In this document: in pieces, positions 42,466 to 52,985 of the stretch | Position numbering within the stretch: position 1 is the stretch's first letter | Layout: the number at the start of each line of letters is the position of its first letter | NCBI GenBank assembly: GCA_029932855.1 | Contig: JAOZPG010000003.1 | Location: forward strand, 97,121 to 161,120 | Direction: 5' to 3' | Origin: Bacteroidales bacterium | GTDB taxonomy: Bacteria; Bacteroidota; Bacteroidia; Bacteroidales; VadinHA17 | Length of the DNA stretch: 64,000 nt | Made by a program: the position numbers and the translations under genes | Notes under the pieces: model-generated | What the model saw: only the letters and a program-made list of their open reading frames with translations | Database searches by the model: none | What the model was told of the DNA's origin: nothing

Positions 42466-45400
42466 CTATTGACAGACTATTTTATATCTTGAAGAAAGTC
42501 CGTCCTTATTGACATTGATAATATATAATCCTTTGTCAAGGTCCGGGAGATCCAGTTTTATTATTTCCCCGCTTGCCGGGTTAACAAATTCTTTTTGAAA
42601 TACTTTTTTGCCTGTTATGTTGAAGATATTGATTATTAGCTTATTACAACTTATGTCATTATCCTGTAGATAAAGAATGTTTTTAAACGGATTAGGGTAT
42701 AGCCTTAAGTCAGAATTATTTTCCGCAGGATATCCTGCAGCAGTGTTGATATGGTTGAATGATATTTTTATAGTGTCATTCCTGGGATCGGGATCATTAT
42801 CCAGGCTTGTGAAGAAAATGGCCTGATATATGCTATAGTCAGACATATCAATACTTTGGGGGAAGGTATGCAAATAGCTTGAGCCTGGCAGCAGGTCATA
42901 GTAAATAGTATCTAAAATAAGAGGTCCGCCATTAATACTGAAACCTGCAGTAAATACGCAGACAGTATCAATACCAAAATTCTTGATCTTAAGCCTGACA
43001 ATTTCAGAATCTGAATAATCTTCTTTTTGTACAGGATCAAGAATGTCTTGTAGCCCTATATTCTGCTTGCTGAACATGGTAGGAGGGAAGTTAATAAAGT
43101 CTATCCATGCATGATCTTCATAGTAAGATGTATTGCCATCCTTTGAATATGTCCATTTAATCAGATGCTGGCCTTCACCAACAGGGAACTCAACATATTG
43201 CCAGTCAAGGTTTCCTGACCACCTGCCCGTCAGTGTATCAATATAGAAATTCAGGTAATCATAGTTATGCTCAGAGGATACCCTAAACCAGAAAGAGATT
43301 GTATCGGGTTCATAATAGTAATACTCGTAACTCAATGATGTAGACTGGTTATGAGAGATGTATCCGGATTGAGCACTGTATTCCCCCTGATAGCTGTTTT
43401 CATTACTAATTGTCCATGGATAGTTCTCAGCCATTATCCAATTGAAATTATTAAAGTCTCCCGACTCAAAATCTTCATATATCAGTTCAGGATGTCCAAT
43501 TATTTTCCGGAACTCAAGAATTACAGAATAAGGTACCGAGCTGACACGGAGCTCAAACTTAATGGAAGAATCGGGAATAGCATTAGCAATAGCTTCCAGG
43601 TTAAAACATAGTATTTCATAATTTGATGCAGGAACAGATTGTATAAATACCGAGTCTGTGAGCAATTGCACACTACTGTCTGAACAGGATATGACAGCAG
43701 ATATTTCATTTGCCTCACTGTGTCCTGAATTAAATAACTCAATACAAAGCATGGCTTCTTCGCCCGGGTCAAGGTGTGAGTTACCGTTTCCCTTTTCTGT
43801 ATCAATGATAAATGTCCTGCCAAACTCAAGCATGGGAGCAGCAACATTTATCTGGAAATATTCTTTTCTTTTGAACTCTGAGCCTTCATATATTTTTAGG
43901 CTAAAAACAATATTTTCCAGGTCTTGTATGCTGTCGGGAAGGATAACTTTAAATAATCCTGTTAAGGATGAGCTTCCTGCAGCTTCTATATTACCCCAGG
44001 AAGCAACTGAATCTATTATCTCAACATCTTTATGATTACAGGAAATAATTGTGTTAATATTTATTCCCGTATTCAGACCCAGGTTATTTAGCTTCAGGTC
44101 GAAACTTATTTCTTCTCCATGATCTGCCTGTCCGTTATTATTGCCTGTGTAATCATTAATTATCATAGTGTCGACAGTAATATAAGTTTCTGTGGACTGA
44201 GCTACCTGTATGCCGGCAATATGGGGTTTCATATTTTGTCCTGATATTACCAGCCAGAGCTGCTCCCCGGGGCTGATCTCATCAAAATTCAGATCAACAA
44301 GACCCTCTTCATTTGAATAGCCGGCGGCCAAAAGACAGTTATCCCGGCTAAGGCCAGTATAAAGCCCGGCCCGGGTTATAAATTGCAGCTTTTTACTGCC
44401 CGGGGGAAGCATGACAGCATTATCGGCAATAATAGTATCCGGTACAGAGAAATATACCATAAGGGAAGGATCACCCATAAGCTGGTATATCTCCCAGTAG
44501 TATTCTGCCATATTATAGTTGCCTTCGGCTACCGCCATATTACCCGCAAATATAAATTCCGACATTGTTTGTGCCCATCTTTCCCCTGCTTCGCCATGAT
44601 CATGAAAACATAAATCATACATAGCCTGCCCGGTGCTTTCATAATCGGGACTGGCTGTTGGGGTTCCTGTTCCCACTGCCCACCAGAAGTCTTCGTCCCA
44701 GTACGAATCATCTGTACAACCAATATAGCCGAGGGCTCCCTTATTCCTGGCTCTCAATAGTGCTTCTCCAAAACATTCATTAATGTTAAAGACTGATGTA
44801 ACACAACCATTTCCTATCATCAGGGGATATTTGTTTGCATTTTCCATATCGGGGATATGAGCTATGGCAAAAGTAGGGTCTTGCCAGCGGTCCCATGAAC
44901 CATGGCCTGTATAATTTACAAAACATGCTCCCTCGCTTATTTTTTCGCGGATAAGAGAATCCTGGCTTGCCGATGCCTTAGAAAGGAATGTATGTGATGT
45001 TATACCATGCGAAGGGTTAAAATAATTATCCGTTCCATAGTTTATCTGCCCGTTTCCCTGAACCATGTCATTGCCGCCTCCGTCGTAACCTGCTATCATA
45101 ACGGCTTTATCCAGGAATGAGGGATCGGGGAAAAGATATTGCTCATATTCAAGGGTTTTTTCAAGCTGGGGAATAAGTTGTGCAGTATCCTGTGCAGAAA
45201 ACCGGCCATAATAAACGTCGGGAATAAAATCACCCTTACCGTCATACTCTGCATAGGGGAGGTCTGAAATATGCCCGTTTAGCCAGAAGCCAGGGATCTG
45301 TTCGTGATCACCAACGATCAGAAGATAGGTGAATGCCGGATCATCTGCTGTGGATGAGTGATACAGGTTTTTTAGATAATTTTTCATTTCATCTGCCGTA

Positions 45401-46263
45401 TTGCCAATACCATTCTCTCCTTTATAAAGCTCTATGATCTCAAATCCCTTCCGGGTTTTCCATTCAATAAAAGGTTTTAGCGTTTTCTTAAACATGGTAT
45501 CCGACAGGATAACATACTTTAATGGTTTTTTAGATTCATTTTTATTTGAGCCGGCTAAATAGTTAAGGCTGGTTTTGAAATTATCCTCAAATGGAACAGA
45601 CAGGTATTTCAAAACTGATGATGAAGTAGATTTGCCTGTCTCTTTGAATATCACTTCAATATCAATGTATGGGTAAGTAGTGATCTCATTTTTGACGGGG
45701 TTATACTGTACAGGTGAGATATTAAGCAGTGCCAGCTGCCTGCCTCTCATAATTCCCAGCTTCCTGATGCTTACGATCTCCTTATTGAAGATCGTATCCT
45801 TCAGATATAGTTCTTTTTTGTATTTAAATTCTGGTTTATCCTTATTCTTCATTTTTGCAAGTGGTGGTTGCCTTGGAAAAAGTTTAGCGGGGAGTTCCAC
45901 GGAGTCAAGTAATATTTTTTTTCCGGCTTTTGTAATGATCTTTATTTCAGGCAGGGTACCGGGTGGTATTTCTATGAGTTTTGATATACCGGGAAGTTCC
46001 GGTGTACCTGTGCCGGAAAGGGAGCTGAAGCCATTAATGTTCAGCCTGGTAAATCTCCCACCAGTTGATTGAACAGCATCTGCCCTAAGCCCGGAGAGTT
46101 CAAAGCGAAACCTTATGCTTCCAGGAGATATTGAAACATCCCTTATTCCTGTCTGTGCAGGTTTGAGGTCAAATATTTTTCCAGCTTCCTGTCCAAAAAC
46201 TAATAACTGACCTGCTGCAAGCAGCAATAAGAGCATGTATGTATATTTTCCGGCTATTCTCAA
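42466..46263 (-). CDS. gingipain-like C25 cysteine protease with T9SS sorting domain
   Basis: 1265-residue secreted protease. A signal peptide (MLLLLLAAGQLLVFG region) is followed by an N-terminal prodomain-like part, then the C25 catalytic domain with the histidine in FVNYTGHGSWDRW (His about 454) and the cysteine in MIGNGCVTSVFNINECFGE (Cys about 487). The following region has Ig-like and CARDB-like modules and a jelly-roll-like segment near 975-1070. The last about 80 residues (LRLYPNPFKNILYL to the end GLYIINV...) form a type A T9SS C-terminal sorting domain. It should be exported across the outer membrane and anchored or released. Specificity (Arg, Lys or other) cannot be read here. Confidence 0.93.
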   Translation of the reverse strand: MRIAGKYTYMLLLLLAAGQLLVFGQEAGKIFDLKPAQTGIRDVSISPGSIRFRFELSGLRADAVQSTGGRFTRLNINGFSSLSGTGTPELPGISKLIEIPPGTLPEIKIITKAGKKILLDSVELPAKLFPRQPPLAKMKNKDKPEFKYKKELYLKDTIFNKEIVSIRKLGIMRGRQLALLNISPVQYNPVKNEITTYPYIDIEVIFKETGKSTSSSVLKYLSVPFEDNFKTSLNYLAGSNKNESKKPLKYVILSDTMFKKTLKPFIEWKTRKGFEIIELYKGENGIGNTADEMKNYLKNLYHSSTADDPAFTYLLIVGDHEQIPGFWLNGHISDLPYAEYDGKGDFIPDVYYGRFSAQDTAQLIPQLEKTLEYEQYLFPDPSFLDKAVMIAGYDGGGNDMVQGNGQINYGTDNYFNPSHGITSHTFLSKASASQDSLIREKISEGACFVNYTGHGSWDRWQDPTFAIAHIPDMENANKYPLMIGNGCVTSVFNINECFGEALLRARNKGALGYIGCTDDSYWDEDFWWAVGTGTPTASPDYESTGQAMYDLCFHDHGEAGERWAQTMSEFIFAGNMAVAEGNYNMAEYYWEIYQLMGDPSLMVYFSVPDTIIADNAVMLPPGSKKLQFITRAGLYTGLSRDNCLLAAGYSNEEGLVDLNFDEISPGEQLWLVISGQNMKPHIAGIQVAQSTETYITVDTMIINDYTGNNNGQADHGEEISFDLKLNNLGLNTGININTIISCNHKDVEIIDSVASWGNIEAAGSSSLTGLFKVILPDSIQDLENIVFSLKIYEGSEFKRKEYFQINVAAPMLEFGRTFIIDTEKGNGNSHLDPGEEAMLCIELFNSGHSEANEISAVISCSDSSVQLLTDSVFIQSVPASNYEILCFNLEAIANAIPDSSIKFELRVSSVPYSVILEFRKIIGHPELIYEDFESGDFNNFNWIMAENYPWTISNENSYQGEYSAQSGYISHNQSTSLSYEYYYYEPDTISFWFRVSSEHNYDYLNFYIDTLTGRWSGNLDWQYVEFPVGEGQHLIKWTYSKDGNTSYYEDHAWIDFINFPPTMFSKQNIGLQDILDPVQKEDYSDSEIVRLKIKNFGIDTVCVFTAGFSINGGPLILDTIYYDLLPGSSYLHTFPQSIDMSDYSIYQAIFFTSLDNDPDPRNDTIKISFNHINTAAGYPAENNSDLRLYPNPFKNILYLQDNDISCNKLIINIFNITGKKVFQKEFVNPASGEIIKLDLPDLDKGLYIINVNKDGLSSRYKIVCQ

Positions 46264-46510
46264 GAATCAATAATTGATATTCAGTAAAAGAGTAACAGCA
46301 CATGTCTGATTTTTGTGCATAACCCTGGTTTATTATTAATTTAACGTAAAAATACACTAAATGGTTGCCTCTGCTACATTTTTAAATCAATTTATTGTTC
46401 TTCCTTTGTAGATAAGCTTATCTGTTTGGAAATTTTAATTTGGGATTAATTCGAATAATTGATAATTTGGCTATATATTTCACCTTTAAAAAATAATAGT
46501 AAGTTCAGGC

Positions 46511-49500
46511 ATGAAGAGATTGCATTTTTTTCTGTTTTTTTTATTTATTGTATATGGCTTTTCCTATAGTCAGATCAATCGGTATGGTGTGCCTCAGATC
46601 AGGAATTTCGATCCTGAAGAGATAGGATCGGTTGAGAACTGGGCTGTGGTTCAGGACCAAAGGGGTGTAATTTATATTGCTACCCATAGTTCGGGTGTGC
46701 TTGCTTTTGACGGGGATAGCTGGACAAAAATCATGGTTCCCAACGACAGGGAGGTCAGGTCTCTAATGGTTGATGATGATGGACTTATATATGTTGGCGC
46801 TAAAGGGGAGTTTGGTTATCTGGCACCTGATGTAAATGGCAGCTTATATTATATTTCTATATTGAGCAGTCTTGATTCTTTATCTGATGATATTAAAACA
46901 ATATGGAAAATTTATAAAGAAGGAGAAAAGATATATTTCTGTAGTAGCACAGATATTTATGCATATATGCCGGCTCTTGGAGAAACTAAAATATACAGGC
47001 TTATTGATAGTGGCTTTAAGTTTGGAAACTATGCTTTTAAAGTTCATGAGAAGATATATTATGGGGATTTTATTGAAGGCCTGCTGGAGTTTTATAACGG
47101 TTCATTTAAGAAAGTCCCCGGGGGTTCCTTTTTTGGTAATAAAGCTATTCTGGGGATGCTGCCTTACGGAGAGAGTCAAATCCTTGTACTGACTTATGAC
47201 TCAGGATCTTTCCTATATGACCTGGAAACCGGAAAGGCTAAAGCGGGTGGCTTATCTGTAGATGCCAATAAATTTATTATTGATAATCTTTTTTATACAG
47301 GAATACAATTACCGGGAGGAAATTATGCCTTGGGAACACTGGGAGGCGGGCTGCTTATAACAGACAATAAGGGAGAAATAATAAATATAGTTGATAATAA
47401 GGCTGGCCTGCTAAATAATATTATTACTGCTTTGTTCATTAATGATAAGTGTCCTGGTGTCAGCCAGCTATGGCTAGCTTTGAACAATGGAGTGTCTAAA
47501 CTTGAAGTGAATACTCCTGTCAGGATCTTTTCAAGAGAGGCCGGGATAGAGTCTGCTGTGAATGATATAAGCTTTTTTAATGGTAAATACTATTTCGCTA
47601 CCAATAGCGGTGTTTATTATCAGACGACGGATGAAAAAGGTTTAGCCGTCTTTAAGCAAATACCCGGATTACATCATCAGTCCTGGAAATTCCTGGGAAT
47701 TGATAAGGAGGATTCAAGGGGAGAGATGTTGCTTGTTGGTACAGTGCAGGGCCTTTTTCAGCTTGATAAGAACCACAGGCTGAGCCTGATGGAAAAAGAA
47801 ATAAAGAATCTTTCCTCAGATGAATTTATATATAATGTTTATGATCTGTATTCAGATGATCCTGCAGAACTGATTCTTGGGGGCAGGGAAAGTGTATTCT
47901 TATTAAGAAAGGAGAACATGCAATGGAAACAGGTTTATGAACTTGAAGTTGGCGATGCGGTAAGAAGTATTATTAAAGATTCTCAATCTTGTATCTGGGT
48001 AGGAACAGAGATAAACGGAGTTTTCAGGATTGACATTTCTGATCCTGATACGGTCCTGACCAGAAGCTATGGACCGGAGGAAGGTTTACCTACCTTAAAT
48101 AATAACAAACTGTATATTATAAATTCTGAGCTTTATGCAGCAACAGAAAAAGGCTTATATAAATACAGTGAAGAAGGTGACAATTTTATACCTGATAATT
48201 TATTAGGAGAAAAATATTCCCATGGAGTAGAGATCACATTCATTGAGACAGATGATAATGGAGATATATGGTTAAGTACAAAGAAAGCCGGGGATGACAA
48301 TTATGAGGTAGTTCTTTTGAAAAAGACTGATGATGAATACATGGAAGAGACTGTTCCTTTCAGGCGTTTACCTGAATCTATGGTATATGTGATATATGCC
48401 TATGGAGACGGGCCGGTATGGTTTGGTTTCTCCGACCGGATTTTTACTTATAACCCATTGTTTAGCAGGGATTATGACGAGGAGTTCCATACATTGATAC
48501 ACGATGTTTTAATTGGAGAAGATTCTCTTTTGTTTGGAGGTGTTTATTTCTCAGAGTCAGAGGAAGGGCGGATTAAGATAAATTCCGAACAGGATCAGGC
48601 GAAGCAGGTAAATATTAAATATCGCTACAATAATATTAGTTTTAGCTGGGGCAGTCCTTATTTTGACGGTGAAGACAATCTGGAGTTTAGTTTCAGGATG
48701 ACTGGTTTTAATAATAACTGGTCAAGATGGTCTGAACGTACCGAGTTTATCTATACAAACCTGCCTAACAAGAGTTTTTCTTTTGAAGTGAAAGCAAGGA
48801 ATATTTATGGTGTTGAGAGTACTGTTGCCAGCTATTCATTTACAATACTGCCTCCCTGGTATAAAACAATTATAGCTTACCTTTTATATCTGATCATTGC
48901 ATTTAGCCTTGTAGTGATAATAGTTAAATTATATACACGACGCTTGCAGCAGGAAAAAATCCGCCTGGAAGGCATTGTTGCCAGGAGAACAGCAGAGGTA
49001 GTAAGACAGAAAGAGGAACTGGAGGATAGCATTACTTATGCAAGTCGTATTCAGAGGGCAATATTACCAAGTGAGAAAGTACTTAATGAGCAGCTGCCTG
49101 AGCATTTTATTTTGTTTAAGCCACGGGATATTGTAAGTGGTGATTTTTACTGGATGACAATGAAGGGGGACCAGATACTTATTGTGGCTGCAGATTGTAC
49201 AGGACATGGTGTGCCGGGAGCATTCATGAGCCTTTTGGGCATTTCATTCTTAAATGAAATAGTTAGTAAGATGGATACTTTGCAATCTGACCAGGTGTTG
49301 AACATGCTGAGGCAGGAGATAATGAACTCTCTAAAGCAGACCGGCAAGGATGATGAGGCCAAAGATGGGATGGACCTTGCAATGTGTGTCATTGACAAGA
49401 AAAAAATGAAGATACAGTTTTCAGGTGCATATAATCCACTGTGGATGGTAAGGGACTTAAGCAGGGAAGAATTTACGGAGATAGGAAAAGGAAATGAGCC

Positions 49501-49852
49501 TGCTACATTGCCTCCAAGGTCGCTTAATGATAAGCAAAAGGTTTTAATACCATTTCCCGGTGATAAGATGCCAATAGGTATATCCATAAAGTCTACTCAG
49601 CCTTTTACAAATAATGAGATAGATATTGTAAAGGGAAGTTCTTTGTATATTTTCTCAGATGGTTATGTCGATCAGTTTGGAGGGCCACAAGGTAAGAAAT
49701 TCATGTCAAGGGCTTTTAAGAAACTGATCCTTGAGATTCAGGACAAAACGATGAAAGAACAGGGGCGGATTCTTAATGAAAAGTTCGAAGAATGGAAGGG
49801 TGAGCTAGACCAGGTTGATGATATTCTGGTTATAGGAATAAAGATTGACTAG
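46511..49852 (+). CDS. periplasmic-propeller sensor with cytoplasmic SpoIIE-type PP2C phosphatase
   Basis: 1113 residues. Signal peptide, then a large two-propeller sensor of Reg_prop units (about 30-690, for example GVIYIATHSSGVLAF, IWVGTEINGVFRID, IWLSTKKAGDD) and a Y_Y_Y domain (about 695-780). One transmembrane helix follows (about 787-807), then a coiled coil (EEIRLEGIVARR-type heptads, about 808-845) and a SpoIIE phosphatase with AADCTGHGVPGAFMSLLG and YIFSDGYVDQFGG. It likely converts an extracellular or periplasmic signal into dephosphorylation of an anti-anti-sigma factor or other Ser/Thr-phosphoprotein. No partner-switch kinase or STAS protein is in this window. Its stop overlaps the KamA-like stop (CTAG). 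Confidence 0.93.
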   Translation: MKRLHFFLFFLFIVYGFSYSQINRYGVPQIRNFDPEEIGSVENWAVVQDQRGVIYIATHSSGVLAFDGDSWTKIMVPNDREVRSLMVDDDGLIYVGAKGEFGYLAPDVNGSLYYISILSSLDSLSDDIKTIWKIYKEGEKIYFCSSTDIYAYMPALGETKIYRLIDSGFKFGNYAFKVHEKIYYGDFIEGLLEFYNGSFKKVPGGSFFGNKAILGMLPYGESQILVLTYDSGSFLYDLETGKAKAGGLSVDANKFIIDNLFYTGIQLPGGNYALGTLGGGLLITDNKGEIINIVDNKAGLLNNIITALFINDKCPGVSQLWLALNNGVSKLEVNTPVRIFSREAGIESAVNDISFFNGKYYFATNSGVYYQTTDEKGLAVFKQIPGLHHQSWKFLGIDKEDSRGEMLLVGTVQGLFQLDKNHRLSLMEKEIKNLSSDEFIYNVYDLYSDDPAELILGGRESVFLLRKENMQWKQVYELEVGDAVRSIIKDSQSCIWVGTEINGVFRIDISDPDTVLTRSYGPEEGLPTLNNNKLYIINSELYAATEKGLYKYSEEGDNFIPDNLLGEKYSHGVEITFIETDDNGDIWLSTKKAGDDNYEVVLLKKTDDEYMEETVPFRRLPESMVYVIYAYGDGPVWFGFSDRIFTYNPLFSRDYDEEFHTLIHDVLIGEDSLLFGGVYFSESEEGRIKINSEQDQAKQVNIKYRYNNISFSWGSPYFDGEDNLEFSFRMTGFNNNWSRWSERTEFIYTNLPNKSFSFEVKARNIYGVESTVASYSFTILPPWYKTIIAYLLYLIIAFSLVVIIVKLYTRRLQQEKIRLEGIVARRTAEVVRQKEELEDSITYASRIQRAILPSEKVLNEQLPEHFILFKPRDIVSGDFYWMTMKGDQILIVAADCTGHGVPGAFMSLLGISFLNEIVSKMDTLQSDQVLNMLRQEIMNSLKQTGKDDEAKDGMDLAMCVIDKKKMKIQFSGAYNPLWMVRDLSREEFTEIGKGNEPATLPPRSLNDKQKVLIPFPGDKMPIGISIKSTQPFTNNEIDIVKGSSLYIFSDGYVDQFGGPQGKKFMSRAFKKLILEIQDKTMKEQGRILNEKFEEWKGELDQVDDILVIGIKID

Positions 49853-52026
49853 ATTCCAAGATTTGTCATTTTTTTTGTGGGTTCGTAATCATAGGATGGA
49901 TATTCGTATAAAGGGAACCTGTCCTCGGTAATGCCAACTGTATAACCAAATAATGTCTGGTATTCCGATCTGTCTTCCCCTATTTCTGCCAGTTGGTTCA
50001 GGAATTCGCTTATTGATTTTGATTCAATGATTGTAACATTCCCCATGGTCTTAATGATTGGACTGTGACACCTTTTTTTGTCATGTTCAAATTCCAGTAT
50101 TCTCCTCCCATCATTTGTAAGTCCGATTACCCTGAAACTAAGGCTCTTGCCAACACCAGGAAGGTTGAGAACACTCCTGTCGGTAGCAATAAATGGCATT
50201 TTATTATCATTTCTCAGATGCCTCAGGTTTTTAACCAGCTTTTCAGGTTTCTTTGAAAAAGAAAGGACATGTTTTGCCAGCTTCTCATTCAGGATTCCCG
50301 GCTTTTTTTCTTCAACCATTTCCTGTATCGCTCTTGACACAGGTGTGAAGTTATGTTTATTCTCCTTGAAACCTTTAACCTGGAATGTGTAATAGCTTAA
50401 TATCCCGATATCATTTAATGCCTGTCTCAGTTTGGCAGAATGTCCGCGCCTCGCGGCAGCAGCGGTAAATACTGCCTGGTTTGTGACCAGCCAGCCTGCT
50501 TCGAGTAGTTTCCTTACAGCTATTTCCGATTCGGAAGTAACTTCCAGGGGAGATACGAAATGAGTTTGAATAATGAATTGCTTAATGCCTGTTTTAATAG
50601 CTTTATTTTTAAAATTGCTTAGTATCTGTATGAGCTCATTATTAAATCTTTGTGGTAAGTAAACAGGTAGCCTTGTCCCCAATCTTACCCTTAGCATCTC
50701 AGCATATTTTTCCCCTTCAGGCCTTTTTTTATTGTCATTTATCTTATTCCTGGCCAGATTAAGTATTTCCTGAAGTATTATCTCAAGGCTGTGATTACTG
50801 CTCATAAAGGCATCACCACCGGTAACAAGGATATCCCTGAGTTGTGAATCATTTCTGAAATAATCCATGGCTAATGCAAGATGATGCGTCCAGCTTCGCC
50901 TGGGTTTAAGTTTATCGATATTAAAATTAAGCTGTCCGGACTGGAAATCGTACATTCTCTGACATGAAACACAAAGTCCTCCACAACTGCGGCCTGTTGT
51001 CTGGGGGATAAAGATGGCTACTTCAGGGTATCTTCGGTGAAGGCCCTTTACATCGGGAAGCATCCATCCTGCAGCATTTGGCTTGCCGGCTATAACACTG
51101 TCTTCCTTTTCCCATGCCCTTATGCTTCCGAATTCAGACAGAAGGTCTTTATTGACAAAAACGTAATCCCTGATAGTATGGTCTGATATTTTATGCTTTT
51201 CAGTGAAATCCATATTCATTAATGAGAGGTAGTGGGGATTTATAAATATAGGGATACCTGCTTTCTCAGCTTTTGCGATTGTTTCAAATTCCTCATCCCC
51301 AAGTGAATCTCCCATCATTTCCTTAAGATCGGCTGTTGATCTTACTGCCATTCTCAAGTGAAAACGGTAGTCTTTCCACCATTTCCTGGCTGTCTCCAGA
51401 TTTTCATCAAAACTATGTGAAGGATTTACAATGAACCTGGAGCTTTTTATCGAGCCTTCTTCAAGCTTTTTAATAATCACAGTCAGTATTCTGTCCCTGT
51501 TTTTTGCCCTCCTTTTTATTATCTCAGGTTCAAGCCCTGTATTATACCTTTCCATCCATTCAAGGGTCTTGTCATAGCAGGGCATTTTCCTTCTTACTTT
51601 TCCTGCCAGTTGCCTGAAGAGGTAATACATATCCAGGAATAGTTCTTCACTGCCTGAGCTGCTTTCTGTTCTTATTGCTGTCCATAGTAGGCGCAGTGGC
51701 TGATTAACAACCAGTTCATCCTTATTATTCGGATCGGTATAGGACTGTCCTGCGTTCCGGATATAATCCAGTATCCTTATTGCCGCGTAATCTTTCCAAC
51801 GCAATTTGTAGAAGTTTTCAGTCTTTGACCGGCCGGCACGAAAATCCCTGGCTGCAGGGTTCTCATTTAATACATGGTTAGCTATTTCACCCAGTCCTTT
51901 ATTGAGAGCTTCTTCATTTTCTGAATTAAGAAAGACCGAGGCAATTTCTATATTTTCTTCAAGAATATCGTAGATAATTTTTCTTGAATGGTTTGATAAT
52001 TTATCTTTCTTTTCAATTCTAAACAT
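49849..52026 (-). CDS. large KamA-like radical SAM protein
   Basis: 725 residues, much larger than lysine 2,3-aminomutase (about 420). An N-terminal extension of about 330 residues precedes the radical SAM core with SCGGLCVSCQRMYDFQSG (Cys about 348, 352, 355), ILVTGGDAFMSS, and QTHFVSPLEVTSESEIAV with AGWLVTNQAVF, all alignable by eye to KamA. LNLPGVGKSLSFRVIG near residue 622 matches the position of the PGGGGK-type PLP lysine. This suggests an active PLP-dependent aminomutase-like enzyme. Substrate unknown; lysine or another amino acid is possible. It is convergent with the phosphatase, sharing bases of the two stop codons. Confidence 0.85.
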   Translation of the reverse strand: MFRIEKKDKLSNHSRKIIYDILEENIEIASVFLNSENEEALNKGLGEIANHVLNENPAARDFRAGRSKTENFYKLRWKDYAAIRILDYIRNAGQSYTDPNNKDELVVNQPLRLLWTAIRTESSSGSEELFLDMYYLFRQLAGKVRRKMPCYDKTLEWMERYNTGLEPEIIKRRAKNRDRILTVIIKKLEEGSIKSSRFIVNPSHSFDENLETARKWWKDYRFHLRMAVRSTADLKEMMGDSLGDEEFETIAKAEKAGIPIFINPHYLSLMNMDFTEKHKISDHTIRDYVFVNKDLLSEFGSIRAWEKEDSVIAGKPNAAGWMLPDVKGLHRRYPEVAIFIPQTTGRSCGGLCVSCQRMYDFQSGQLNFNIDKLKPRRSWTHHLALAMDYFRNDSQLRDILVTGGDAFMSSNHSLEIILQEILNLARNKINDNKKRPEGEKYAEMLRVRLGTRLPVYLPQRFNNELIQILSNFKNKAIKTGIKQFIIQTHFVSPLEVTSESEIAVRKLLEAGWLVTNQAVFTAAAARRGHSAKLRQALNDIGILSYYTFQVKGFKENKHNFTPVSRAIQEMVEEKKPGILNEKLAKHVLSFSKKPEKLVKNLRHLRNDNKMPFIATDRSVLNLPGVGKSLSFRVIGLTNDGRRILEFEHDKKRCHSPIIKTMGNVTIIESKSISEFLNQLAEIGEDRSEYQTLFGYTVGITEDRFPLYEYPSYDYEPTKKMTNLGI

Positions 52027-52274
52027 AAGTCAATAAGTATCAGTCAGGAATAAACAAAAGGGGATTAAGGAATGACTGAAGGAATCCTAATTTAACTATT
52101 TTATGTTAGAAATCCAAGGCTTAGCGGTCATGAAGTATTGAATCAGGTTTACAGCCGGAGCCATTAACCGATAAATAACTATTGTTCACCGATTTTGTGT
52201 TTGTTTTTGTTCTCAGGCTGTTTATGTTTGAGAAGGATTTAGGATTAGGCACAAATAATAAAAAATAAAAAGTT

Positions 52275-52973
52275 ATGGAAATACAAAAGAAAAACAGCAG
52301 GGCAGTGCTTGGTGTTATACTGGTAGCAGTGGGATTGTTAATGATAGGGGGGACTATGAACTGGATACCTTTTTCAGTGAGAATATGGTTGTTTAGCTGG
52401 CAGGCCATAGTATTAGGTATTGGTGTTATTCTTCTTCTTACCAAAGAAAATAAAGGCCCGGGTATAATTATGATACTTATTGGTGGCTTTTTCATGGTGG
52501 TGGACTTAGTGGACAATGCTTATTACCTGCATCGCCTGTTCTGGCCTTCAATACTTATACTTATTGGATTAATGTTTATAATTCGAAGTAACCACAGATC
52601 ATATCACAGGAGTAGTGAAATAACTGATGACGACTATCTGGATGATATGGCAATCTTCGGTGGTGGTCAGAAACTGATCACCTCAAAGAATTTTAATGGG
52701 GGAAAGATCACTGCTGTATTTGGAGGATCTACCATTGATTTTACGCAGGCGCGACTGTCAAATGGAATAAATACTATTGATATTGTAGCTATTTTTGGAG
52801 GGACCAAGCTTATTGTGCCACGCGACTGGGATATTCAGCTTGAAGTGACAGCCGTTTTTGGAGGTTTTACAGATAAGCGGATTGGAGATCCTCATATTAT
52901 TCATGATCCGTCGAAAAAACTGATAATAAAAGGAGTGGCAATATTTGGAGGTGGAGAACTGAATTATCTTTAA
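52275..52973 (+). CDS. LiaF-like membrane protein
   Basis: 232 residues. Four N-terminal transmembrane segments (to about residue 105, with DUF5668-like pairs such as LILIGLMFIIRS) are followed by a cytoplasmic beta-helical domain of the LiaF C-terminal/adhesin-like type. That domain has repeated AIFGGGQKLI, AVFGGSTIDF, AIFGGTKLIV, AVFGGFTDK and AIFGGGELNYL turns. LiaF proteins restrain envelope-stress histidine kinases in Gram-positives. Here the gene precedes a LytS-type kinase by 12 bp, consistent with a regulatory role, inferred from context. Confidence 0.88.
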   Translation: MEIQKKNSRAVLGVILVAVGLLMIGGTMNWIPFSVRIWLFSWQAIVLGIGVILLLTKENKGPGIIMILIGGFFMVVDLVDNAYYLHRLFWPSILILIGLMFIIRSNHRSYHRSSEITDDDYLDDMAIFGGGQKLITSKNFNGGKITAVFGGSTIDFTQARLSNGINTIDIVAIFGGTKLIVPRDWDIQLEVTAVFGGFTDKRIGDPHIIHDPSKKLIIKGVAIFGGGELNYL

Positions 52974-52985
52974 TATTTATTAAAT

